Shown: positions 44,899-53,900 of the stretch, piece after piece | Numbering within the stretch: the stretch's first letter is position 1 | Layout: each line of letters begins with the position of its first letter | Origin: Streptomyces sp. DT2A-34 | GTDB taxonomy: Bacteria > Actinomycetota > Actinomycetes > Streptomycetales > Streptomycetaceae | Reading direction: 5' to 3' | NCBI RefSeq assembly: GCF_030499515.1 | Contig: NZ_JASTWJ010000001.1 | Location: 4,506,001-4,570,000, forward strand | DNA: 64,000 bases | Program-made: the position numbers and the translations under genes | Notes under the pieces: model-generated | Database searches by the model: none | What the model saw: only the letters and a program-made list of their open reading frames with translations | What the model was told of the DNA's origin: nothing

Positions 44899-47800
44899 GA
44901 CCGCTGCCCCCTGGCCGTGCCGTTGTCGTCGCCGTTCCCGTCCGGGTCCCGCACCTCGCCGAGTTCGTCGCCGCTCGTCGTATCCAGGCCGTCGCCGTTC
45001 TCGGCGGGTGGTCCGAACTCCCAGGCGTTGCCAGCCGGGGCCGACAGCACGGTGTCGGCGGACAACAGCATGTTGATCTCGTTCTCCGTCTCGCGCATCG
45101 ACTGCGGGACGGTGAGCACGTCCCATCCGCTGCCGTCCGCGTTGCGCAGCAGGCCCAGCACCGTCTGCTTCTGCCGGGTCTGGCCCCGGTAGCCGAGCCT
45201 GCCCTGTTCACCCTTCTTGGCCGTCCAGGCGTCACGCAGGGCGTCGATGCGCTCGGCAAGGTAGCCGCGCGCCCGGTCCCCGTCCACGGCCTCCGCGCGC
45301 GCCAGCAGCCGTCGCTCGACGTCCTGCACCCGAGGGTCGTCGAGGTCCACCCCCTCCGCGTCCACGTTGTCGGAGAACTCGTCGCACGCCTGCCGCACGG
45401 CGGAGACATATGTGGCGGTGGTGCCCCGGTCGAGCGCCCGCCGCGTGAACGGAGTCACCGACAGCGCCTCGACTTGCCGGTAGAACGTCGCGTGGTAGTG
45501 CTCGAAGTCCTCGAAATGGGCAAGGTCCCGGGGCCGCGCCCAGTTGTAGAGCGTGATCACGATGCCGGGCCGCTTGGCCTGACGTCCGACACGGGAGGAT
45601 GCCTGAATGTATTCGGCGGTGTTCTTCGGCTGCCCGGTGACGACCATCAGGCCGAAGCGGGAGACGTCCACGCCCACCTGGAGCATCGACGTGGCCAGTA
45701 CGTGGTCGACCGGCCTGCGGTGCAGTGGGGCGGGCAGGACCCGGGGCTGACGGGCCCTTCCGGCGTCCCGGAGCTCGTCGACGATCGCCTTCTTGCGCTC
45801 CGATGTGTCGTGCTCCGGGTTGAACCCGATCTCCAGCCGCTTGAGGGTGGCGCTGATCTCCGCCGACGAGATACGGGAGGTCAGCTCCTGGAGGTTGAGC
45901 ATGTCGGTGTCGCGCAGCAGCCGGTTGGCGATTCCCCGGCGGCGTCCGTTGGCCCGGAGTCGGCTAGGCACGTCGTCGTCCAGGACGCGCCGCATACCGG
46001 CGAGTTCCTTGGTCGCGTTGAAGTACCCGACCACCGTCATGTACGGATCGGCGGGAGCACCGTAGAGGTCGAACATGTGCTGCCCGGCGAGCAACAGGAT
46101 CTCCGCGACACGGATCTCGGCGGCCTTCATGCGCACCCCGTGCGCGCAGACGCCGTAGTAGCGCCGCCCAGGGTTGTCCCGGGTGACGTCGACCTGCTGG
46201 GAGAAGAAGGTGTCGCTGACGTCGACCACCTGTGGCGGGAAGATCGCCAGGTCCCGGGCGAACACGCCAAGCACCTGCGCACGGGCGTTGCGGGTGGTGG
46301 CCGTCGACGCGACGATCTTCGGCCCGGTGTCCCGGAGCTGCCCGTGGGAGTCCTTCGCCCGCCAGGTGCACAGCTGGTCGACGGCCGACTCGAACAGCCC
46401 CACTGTGGTGCCCAGCGCCCCGGAGATCAGGTGTAGCTCGTCTTGGATGATGAGGTCCGGAGGCCGCAGCCGCCGTGGCATCGGCCGGCTGGTCACGGCC
46501 TTGTGCCGGTCCTTGGCGTTGTGTCGGGACCCGCAGCCGATCTCCTCGTCGAGGTCGTCGTGGCGGTAGCCATGCCGATCGCAGTAGGCACTCACGCGCC
46601 CGAACAACATTCCCGCATAGCCGCGCCACGGCAACTGGGCGAGCTTGTCCACGGTCGCGATCAGCAGGCTCGGCACCAGCCGGTAGATCTCCTCGTCGAC
46701 TGTGAGGATCGGCAGCCCCTCACCCCGCGCCTGCATCCGGGAGAACGGACAGGGCTCCGCGTCCTCCCCACGCGGGCAGTACACGACGACGCTCCGCCGT
46801 ACGTCGTCCGGTGCCACGTCACGCCACGCGCGCAGTTCCTCGCCGCACCACGGGCAGGACAGCACCTGTAGGACGTTCGCATGACGCCCGGAGGCGGACT
46901 CGTTGGCCTCGGCGATCTGCTGCGCCGCGTCCCCGTACCAGTTCGGCGAGACACCGGCACCGACCCACAGCCCGATACGGAACGGCCTGCTGCCCCAGAC
47001 CGCCTCGTCCTCCCTGCGCAGCACCTCCGTCGCGCACACCAGGGCGGAGGCTCGCTGGAACTGCTGGGCCGTCAGCAGCCGCAGCGTGTACCGCATCAGT
47101 ACGGCGACGCCGTCCCGCCCCTCGCGGGCGTCCTCGCCCTCCCCGACAACCTTCTGCAGCCGCCGGATGGCGAACGTGTAGGCCGTGAGACCGAGATACG
47201 CCTCTGTCTTACCGCCACCAGTCGGGAAGAACAGGAGGTCAACCGTGGCGGTGCTGTCCGCCCTGCGCTCCTTGTGTGCGGGGTCGCTGAGGGAGCACAG
47301 GTTGAGCAGCACGAACGCCAGCTGGAAGGGGTACCAGCTCGCGGCCAAGGGACCGCGTGCATCGACCTCGGCGTAGGCCGCCGCGTACGTGGGCGGCTTC
47401 TCACCGCCCTCGGCCCGCAGAGCGGCAGTCGCCGTGGCCCGGCGCTGCATGGCCATGGCCCGGTTGGCGAACCGGAACGCCCGCAGCGCGTCACGGTCGG
47501 TGTGCAGCAGCTCGATACCGAGGGCGATCCGGCCGCACGCGTCGCGGGCCTCGTCGACCGCCCGTAGCGCGGTGGTCCGCAGTTCGCCCGACAGCGACTC
47601 CGCCTTGGCGGCCTGCTGTTGCAACCAGCCGTCGTAGCCGTCGGCCAGCGGCTGCAGGGCCTTCAGTAGCTCGTCGCGCCGCTCCCAGACAGCCAGTTCG
47701 GCGAGCTTGTCCATGCTCACCTCAAGACCGGCGAGCAGCGGCTGCCGAGCCGTGTTCGGAGCGACCGTGGCCGGTACGTCCTTCACCGGCAGCCAGGTCG

Positions 47801-48740
47801 TCTCCAACCTGACCGCGCGCCGCCCCTTCGGCAGGACACTCGCGTGCACGGCGACGTTCCGTCCATGCGCGTGCTTCAACTCCTGCCGGTACAGCAGCCG
47901 CAGATGCTGTTCCTCGGGGTTCTCCAGGATGTGGCCGGGCTCGTCGTCGGACAACGGGTCGTCGATCGGCAGGAAGACGCTGGACTGCCCGTCGAAGGAG
48001 GTGACTTCCAACTTCGTCTGGAACAGCCACTGCCCGTCCCGCAGTTCACGGGACTCCTCCAGCGCGTTGATCAGCGACACGTCGACGAAGCGCAGGTTGT
48101 TCGCGCCGTCGACCGTGCCGGGGCGCTCCCGCACGTGCACGTCGAGCCGGATGCAGGGGAGGTCCGGGTCGGTGTCGTCGACGCCCTCCAGAACCTTGCG
48201 GACGGTGCCCGGCGAGTCGACGTGAATGTCCACCGCGTACCGGACGGGCTCGCGCGACCACGCCCGCACAGCCCGGCCGTCGTCGGTCTTATTGTCGCTC
48301 TGCCGGTACCGGCCCCAGGACGCGACAACGCTGAGAATGCCCACATCGGCCGGCACCAGGAAGCTCAGCCCCATGGACGACGCCCACAGCCGTCCGGCGG
48401 CCTGTGGGGTGAGTCGCTCTGCGAGCTCAGGGTCCCGCCCGTCCCCCTCAGCGCTGACCTCGGTCTCCGCCTGGCCCGCCGCGACGTTCACGGGCGCGTC
48501 GGTCGGTGCGGGCCGGGGCCCAAGTAGCCCAACGAGGTAGCGGTCACGGGGCCCCGCACTGTGCGGCGCCAGCGCCTCGGTCTCGTCCGCCCACGGCCCC
48601 AGCAGATCCCGTGAGATCAGATCGCCGAGCTCCTCCCTGACGTCGTACGACGTCCCGGACCGAAAGGTCTGCGGGACCTCGTCCACGGGGTGGGGAACGC
48701 CCGGCTCCGGAACGGGGGCGTTCTGTGGTGACGACGGCAT
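44895..48740 (-). CDS. drmA: DISARM helicase-like protein DrmA
   Basis: 1281 aa from MPSSPQNAPVPEP (GGGAGGG upstream). Walker A LLFFPTGGGKTEAYLGL near residue 510, the DEAH-like box IIQDELHLISGALG near 765, and C-terminal helicase motifs ATSMLQVGVDVSRFGLMVV and QASSRVGRQAKRPGIV. This is the hallmark DISARM helicase. It overlaps drmB, and 188 bp separate its start from the tyrosine recombinase upstream. The unusual separation from drmMI is caused by the inserted recombinase and inverted cassette. Confidence 0.93.
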   Translation of the reverse strand: MPSSPQNAPVPEPGVPHPVDEVPQTFRSGTSYDVREELGDLISRDLLGPWADETEALAPHSAGPRDRYLVGLLGPRPAPTDAPVNVAAGQAETEVSAEGDGRDPELAERLTPQAAGRLWASSMGLSFLVPADVGILSVVASWGRYRQSDNKTDDGRAVRAWSREPVRYAVDIHVDSPGTVRKVLEGVDDTDPDLPCIRLDVHVRERPGTVDGANNLRFVDVSLINALEESRELRDGQWLFQTKLEVTSFDGQSSVFLPIDDPLSDDEPGHILENPEEQHLRLLYRQELKHAHGRNVAVHASVLPKGRRAVRLETTWLPVKDVPATVAPNTARQPLLAGLEVSMDKLAELAVWERRDELLKALQPLADGYDGWLQQQAAKAESLSGELRTTALRAVDEARDACGRIALGIELLHTDRDALRAFRFANRAMAMQRRATATAALRAEGGEKPPTYAAAYAEVDARGPLAASWYPFQLAFVLLNLCSLSDPAHKERRADSTATVDLLFFPTGGGKTEAYLGLTAYTFAIRRLQKVVGEGEDAREGRDGVAVLMRYTLRLLTAQQFQRASALVCATEVLRREDEAVWGSRPFRIGLWVGAGVSPNWYGDAAQQIAEANESASGRHANVLQVLSCPWCGEELRAWRDVAPDDVRRSVVVYCPRGEDAEPCPFSRMQARGEGLPILTVDEEIYRLVPSLLIATVDKLAQLPWRGYAGMLFGRVSAYCDRHGYRHDDLDEEIGCGSRHNAKDRHKAVTSRPMPRRLRPPDLIIQDELHLISGALGTTVGLFESAVDQLCTWRAKDSHGQLRDTGPKIVASTATTRNARAQVLGVFARDLAIFPPQVVDVSDTFFSQQVDVTRDNPGRRYYGVCAHGVRMKAAEIRVAEILLLAGQHMFDLYGAPADPYMTVVGYFNATKELAGMRRVLDDDVPSRLRANGRRRGIANRLLRDTDMLNLQELTSRISSAEISATLKRLEIGFNPEHDTSERKKAIVDELRDAGRARQPRVLPAPLHRRPVDHVLATSMLQVGVDVSRFGLMVVTGQPKNTAEYIQASSRVGRQAKRPGIVITLYNWARPRDLAHFEDFEHYHATFYRQVEALSVTPFTRRALDRGTTATYVSAVRQACDEFSDNVDAEGVDLDDPRVQDVERRLLARAEAVDGDRARGYLAERIDALRDAWTAKKGEQGRLGYRGQTRQKQTVLGLLRNADGSGWDVLTVPQSMRETENEINMLLSADTVLSAPAGNAWEFGPPAENGDGLDTTSGDELGEVRDPDGNGDDNGTARGQRS

Positions 48741-48928
48741 GCGCGTATCCCTCCCTGGGCGCGAACCAGCACCCGCGAACAACGATAGGGGGACCCACTG
48801 ACATTGGTGGGGTCCCGGTGAGCCGCACAGGGCCGTGCCGGTTCGGCAACGACTCAAAGCCGCCTCGAGGGCCCAGCTGGTTTCGTGGACTCGCCGAGCT
48901 ACCGCAAGCCCCGCGGTGGGACACCACT

Positions 48929-49792
48929 TCAGACTCGGGCTTCATGGCGGCACGACAGGCATTGGTGCGAGCTTGTTCTCCGCCCCTTTGGCCGTGATGC
49001 GCCCGGGTCAGCTCCTGGAAGATCAAGCACGACCACGTGAACACGGTCGTCCGCGACGGCTGCGTACCCAGCTGTGGTCGCTGGAGACGCGTGGCGCATC
49101 AGGCGTTGCGTCATGAGCAGGTCTCTGCCGGAAGAGCGGTAGACCATCGTTCCGTATCGGTGTCTCAGCTGGTGGTAGCGCATGCGGATGCCGATCTTTG
49201 CAGCGATCCCGGCGACAGTTCGGGAGACGGATTCGGCACGCGTTCCTTCCCAGAATCTGCCGCTTCCCGTCAGGTCGAGTGTCTTCATGACGACCGGTGG
49301 CACCGGGATGGTGTCCGTGCGTCCACCCTTGCCTGTCACGCGGAGTATCGCTGTGCCGTCATCGAGAGTTGATAGGTCTTCCCTGGCAAGTTTGGCCGTT
49401 TCGTGCGCGCGGAGGCCACAGAAGGCCCCTAGCAGGACCCAGGTCTTGTGCGCTCCACGTGTGACTGCGGTAAGCCGCTTGAGTTCATCTTCTGGGAGCG
49501 GATGAGGTGTTGACCGGGGTGCTGCGGGCTTGCGTATGCCCTCTATGAGGTCCACTCCCAGCCACTTTCCAAACGCCTGGAGATGGTTTAGGTAGGTTCT
49601 GCGTGACCATGGGCGTAAGGGGCGTGCGGCGAAGTACGCGATGACATGATCGACCTTGAGCTGGCCTGCGGTTACGCCGGCAGAGCGGGCTATGGCCTTG
49701 ATGCAACGTACTCGGGCTCCGATGGTGTTGGTCGAGTAGCCGTCCGCTCGCTGAGCCTCAGTGAACTTGTCGAGTGTCATGAGGAACGTCAT
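48929..49792 (-). CDS. Tyrosine recombinase embedded in DISARM
   Basis: 287 aa. N-terminal SAM-like core-binding domain (RADGYSTNTIGARVRCIKAI; YLNHLQAFGKWL), then a catalytic domain with Arg in GAFCGLRAHETAKL (near 127), Lys in VTGKGGR, HQLRHRYGT (near 209), the His in LMRHASPATT and the Tyr in AGYAAV (near 236). All catalytic residues are present, so it should be active. It has no arm-binding domain, so it resembles Xer/invertase-type enzymes rather than element integrases. It lies in the DISARM operon between drmA and an inverted specificity cassette, pointing to a role in cassette inversion. Confidence 0.92.
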   Translation of the reverse strand: MTFLMTLDKFTEAQRADGYSTNTIGARVRCIKAIARSAGVTAGQLKVDHVIAYFAARPLRPWSRRTYLNHLQAFGKWLGVDLIEGIRKPAAPRSTPHPLPEDELKRLTAVTRGAHKTWVLLGAFCGLRAHETAKLAREDLSTLDDGTAILRVTGKGGRTDTIPVPPVVMKTLDLTGSGRFWEGTRAESVSRTVAGIAAKIGIRMRYHQLRHRYGTMVYRSSGRDLLMTQRLMRHASPATTAGYAAVADDRVHVVVLDLPGADPGASRPKGRRTSSHQCLSCRHEARV

Positions 49793-49869
49793 GTGCCTGG
49801 CCGTGGAGCCCTTACCGTGGCGCGATGAGTTTGGCGGGATCCGCCCCTAAATCGTCCTGACCTGCACTC

Positions 49870-50922
49870 TTGGCAATCGGCAATCGTCTGGTAGCGGTGT
49901 GGGGGTCTGACGTGCCTGATGACAAGGCAGTTGCGAGGCCACCGGCGTTCATCGGGTCTTACGTGCTGGGGAAGGGCTTCATCCTCGCCCCCGAACAGGC
50001 CCACGACCTCATCCAGCGCGACCCCCGCAACAAGGACGTCCTCTTCCCCTACCTCAACGGCGAGGACCTCAACTCCCGCCCAGACTGCTCAGCCAGCCGC
50101 TGGGTGATCAACTTCCATGACTGGAGCGAGGAACGGGCCCGGGGATACCCCGAAGTATTCGCCATCGTCGAAAGAGACGTGAAGCCCGAACGACTCAAGA
50201 ACAACCGCAAAGTATATCGGGACTATTGGTGGCAATACGCAGAAAAGCGGCCAGCAATGATTAACGCCATCAAGGGGCTTGATCGCGTCTTGGTGGTAGC
50301 AAGGGTAAGCCGGACGGCCATGGCGACCATCGTGCCCACAAGTCAGGTACTGAACGAAAAGATCGTTCTCTTTGCCTGTGACGGTGTTGATGTAATGGCC
50401 CTGCTGAACTCAAGCATTCACGTGCTATGGGCATGGAAATATTCGGCGACACTGAAATCTGACCTGCAGTACACTCCATCCGATTGCTTTGAAACATTTC
50501 CCATGCCGCAACACCTCCCCCTCTTGGAGACCCCCGGGAAGAGCCTGAGTGAAACCCGCACCGCAGCCATGCGGAGCCGAGAATGCGGTCTTACGAAACT
50601 TTACAATCTAGTCAATAATCCACAGGTTTCTGATAGTGATATAAGCAAGCTCCGTGAATGCCATAAAGTTCTCGATGAGAAGGTGGCTGAAGCTTACGAA
50701 TGGGGCGACCTTGACCTCAGTCACGGATTCCATGAAACCCGAAATGGGGTCCGCTTCACTGTCCCTCCAGTTACACAAAATGAGATCCTGGACAGGCTTC
50801 TTGAGCTCAATCACGCACGATTCAATCGAGTAGCAGACGCGGCAAGCCATGAAGGACTGGAGCGATCACCCGTGCGCGACAATGAAGGAGTCGCCGCACC
50901 CCGTGGGGATACCCTGTTCTGA
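49870..50922 (+). pseudogene. Silent inverted drmMI specificity cassette
   Basis: A + strand open frame with only TTG (49870) or GTG (49912) as possible starts and no methyltransferase core. From codon 32 it is identical to drmMI residues 1117-1196, then continues as a diverged homologue of its C terminus. Shared landmarks in order: LDRVLVVA, VSRT, WAW, Y.PSD..ETFP, GLTKLYN, EILDRLLELNHA and the ending GDTLF. It lies opposite and tail to tail with drmMI, eight bases between stops. Best read as an alternative DNA-recognition cassette without its own promoter. The segment upstream (RLVAVWGSDVPDDKAVARPP) also resembles drmMI (RLVANKGK) but is longer. Confidence 0.85.
49963..50202 (+). repeat. 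240-bp inverted repeat, left copy
   Basis: Perfectly identical in reverse complement to 51672-51911; I compared every base. The match stops sharply at both ends. It covers the conserved hinge of the methyltransferase just before the specificity domain. Confidence 0.97.
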
Positions 50923-50948
50923 GATACCCCTCAGAACAGGGTATCCCC
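50905..50948. terminator. Palindrome ending both drmMI and the cassette
   Basis: Arms GGGGATACCCTGTTCTGAG at 50905-50923 and its exact complement at 50930-50948, with a 6-nt loop (ATACCC). Each arm encodes the final GDTLF and stop of one gene, so both reading frames end inside the same hairpin. It acts as a plausible bidirectional terminator and as a second, inner inverted repeat near the centre of the invertible segment. Confidence 0.9.
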
Positions 50949-53900
50949 GCCGCATTCCGGAGTGAGATGTTCCTGATCATGAACTGCCGATCCGGTAGCA
51001 ATGGTATGCCGATCCATTACTTGGGGGGAGTTTTTTGGTGAGTTATTTCTATGCTGAGCATGGTTAAGCTCAAGGAGTCTGTCTAGGATTTCAATCTGAG
51101 CCGAGGGCGCGACCGCGAATCGCGTACCCTGTCGATTTGGATAGAAATCGTGAGCGAGGTCGACGTCTTGCCAATTGTAGGACTCAAGTACAGACTGGTC
51201 GATCTTCCGGTGATTTTCACGCAGAGACTCGATGTCGCTATCCTTCACTGTAGGGTCATGGGTCATGTTATATAGCTTTGTGAGCCCTACGCTTCTGTCA
51301 ATCATTACATCAAACCTCAGCCTGTCGAGAGTTTCTCCATTCCTTCGGACTTCGGCAGTGGTGACAGGTCGAGGGAATGTTTCGTAAACATCAGACGGGG
51401 AGTAATTAAGATCCGCCTTCATCGTTGATGAATTGCGCCATGCCCAAATCGAGTGGAATGAACTCGAAAGCAGGGCGAGGTCGTTATCCTCGGCCGTAGC
51501 GAAGACTCCCAACTTGTGAGAGAGGACTTGGCGGCTAGGCACACGAGCTGGCATGACCGTTCGGCTGACAAGCGCTACCACCAGAACACGGTCCAAGTTG
51601 GAGATGGCACGGTAAAGATCCATTGCAGGACGGGTGAAGCGCCACCAGATCTCGCGACGTTGACGGTTGGCGTTCTTGAGTCGTTCGGGCTTCACGTCTC
51701 TTTCGACGATGGCGAATACTTCGGGGTATCCCCGGGCCCGTTCCTCGCTCCAGTCATGGAAGTTGATCACCCAGCGGCTGGCTGAGCAGTCTGGGCGGGA
51801 GTTGAGGTCCTCGCCGTTGAGGTAGGGGAAGAGGACGTCCTTGTTGCGGGGGTCGCGCTGGATGAGGTCGTGGGCCTGTTCGGGGGCGAGGATGAAGCCC
51901 TTCCCCAGCACATTGGATCCCTGGAACGACTTGCCCTTGTTCGCTACCAGACGGTATGGCCGCCCGGAAACCCGAGACCGCGGATCAAGCGACGAAGTGA
52001 TACCCCGGACCGCGACATCGTCCAGTACCCGAGTGGCTTCCGCACCCAAACCCGGCTTGGTGGTCCACACAGCGCAGTACTCCAGCGCCGCAGACCGCGA
52101 AGGCCAGCGAGCGCTCTTTACTGCTCGGCGTACCTCGATGCCGTCGTCGAGTAGCTGGTCCAGCCCGACCTCCCGAGTGTCGCCCTGGGCAAGGGTGTTG
52201 GTAGCGATCAGGCCCGTCTGGCCGCGCTCGCTGAGCAACTGGTGGGCCCGGAGCTCGAAGTACGCGACGAGGTCCGCGCTACCCCGCTGCCCCCGCCCCA
52301 GCCCCAGCACGAGGTACTCGCGGTACGCCTGCCCCAGCGCCCCCGTCAGCTTCTGGCCGCCGAGGAAAGGAGGATTGCCGATGATCGCATCGAAGCCGCT
52401 CTGCTCCGGCTCGAAGACCTCGGGGAAGACGAGAGGCCAGTGCACGGGGAGGCGAACGAAGCCGTCTGCGGGGAGATCCTTGCTCAGCCAGTCCAGGGCG
52501 CGCCTTCGCGCATCGTGAATCACGGGATCGGAGTCGCGGACCGACTCCGAGGCAACCATTCCGGCCAGTTCCGCAGCCTGGATGTAGGTAGCGTTTTGCA
52601 GCGAGTCCCCGCCGCTGGCAGAAGCCAGGCCAGCCCCGGTCGTGAGGTCGCCGATCAGCCTCAGGCGTTGCAGGTGTTCGTTGGTGGCCGCGAGCAGACG
52701 TCGCTTCTCATTGAGGTCGGCGATCGTGTCGCTGTGGATTCCGGCGATGGCCTGCCGGGTGTCTGCGGCGCCTTGGACGCGAGCGCGCGCTCGCGCGGTC
52801 CACCCCTCGTCGAAGGCTCCTCGGTGGAGTTTGCGGCCCGCCTTCGGATCCAGATGCACACTCTCGATCTGCTCCAGATTAGCGATACCCAGCAGCGAGT
52901 CCCCCGCCACCAAGCGGTCATCCAGGAACGTGAACGGCCGTTCCGGGTCCATGGAGATCAGCCACAGCGACAGCTTGGCCATCTCCACCGCCATGGGATT
53001 GATGTCCACCCCGTACAGGCAGTGCTCGATGATCAGGCGCCGGGCGCGGACCATCACCGGGTCGCTCTCCGCGTCCGCCGCCGTCATCGCGCCCGCTTGG
53101 TCGCGGTGGCTGCCGCGGAACGCAAGGGCCTCCTCGTCCTCTGCCTCGACCCAGGCGTCGACCAGACGGTCCGCGAGGTAGCGGCAGGCGGCGACTAGGA
53201 AGGCGGCCGAACCCATCGCGATGTCGGCGACCTTGAGCTTCAGGATGTCGTCCGCGCCGATGAGCTTCCACTGCTTGTCGTCCCCCGTCTGGAGCGGGCC
53301 CGGACGGTAGACGAGTGGCTCCAGTGCTCCCACGGCGACCTGCTGGGCCAGGACACGCGGCGTGTAGTGGGTGCCGGTGTTCTTGCGGAGGCGGGACTCC
53401 GTGACGTACAAGCCATCCTCCGGGATCACCACCGGCAGACCGCGAAGGTCGTCGCGGAGGAGGCCGTGGAAAGGGAGGATGCGCTCGGCCAGGTCGCGGT
53501 CGTTCTCGGTGACCGCGAGCAGGCGGTGGACGGCCTTGCCCCGCGCCTGATCGTCGCCAGGGGCGAGCAGCTTCTCCATCTTCGACGCCGCGGCCGGCGG
53601 CCTGGGGTCCTTCAAGTGCTCGTACAGCTTCTTCGACAGGCCAGGGAGGTTGGGCTTCTGACCGGAGACGGCGCGTGCGCCCACTCCGAACGGGGCGGCC
53701 AGTTCCTCCAGTTCGGTCAGGCTCACCTCGTGTTCCAGGCCGGGCTTGCCGATGAGCCCGAGCACGGTGTCCTGGGCGCGCTTGCCGTCGTACGAGAGGA
53801 GGCCCTCGTAGACGTAGCCGATCTGCTCGACGTCGAGGGCGCGGAAGGTCAGCCGGCGCCGCTCCCTGTTGACGACGACGAACTGCACCGAGTCGAGGAC

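Noticed and set aside
49963..51911. Insertion-sequence explanation for the inverted repeats
   Set aside because: The repeats are coding parts of drmMI, no transposase lies between them, and no target duplication is visible.
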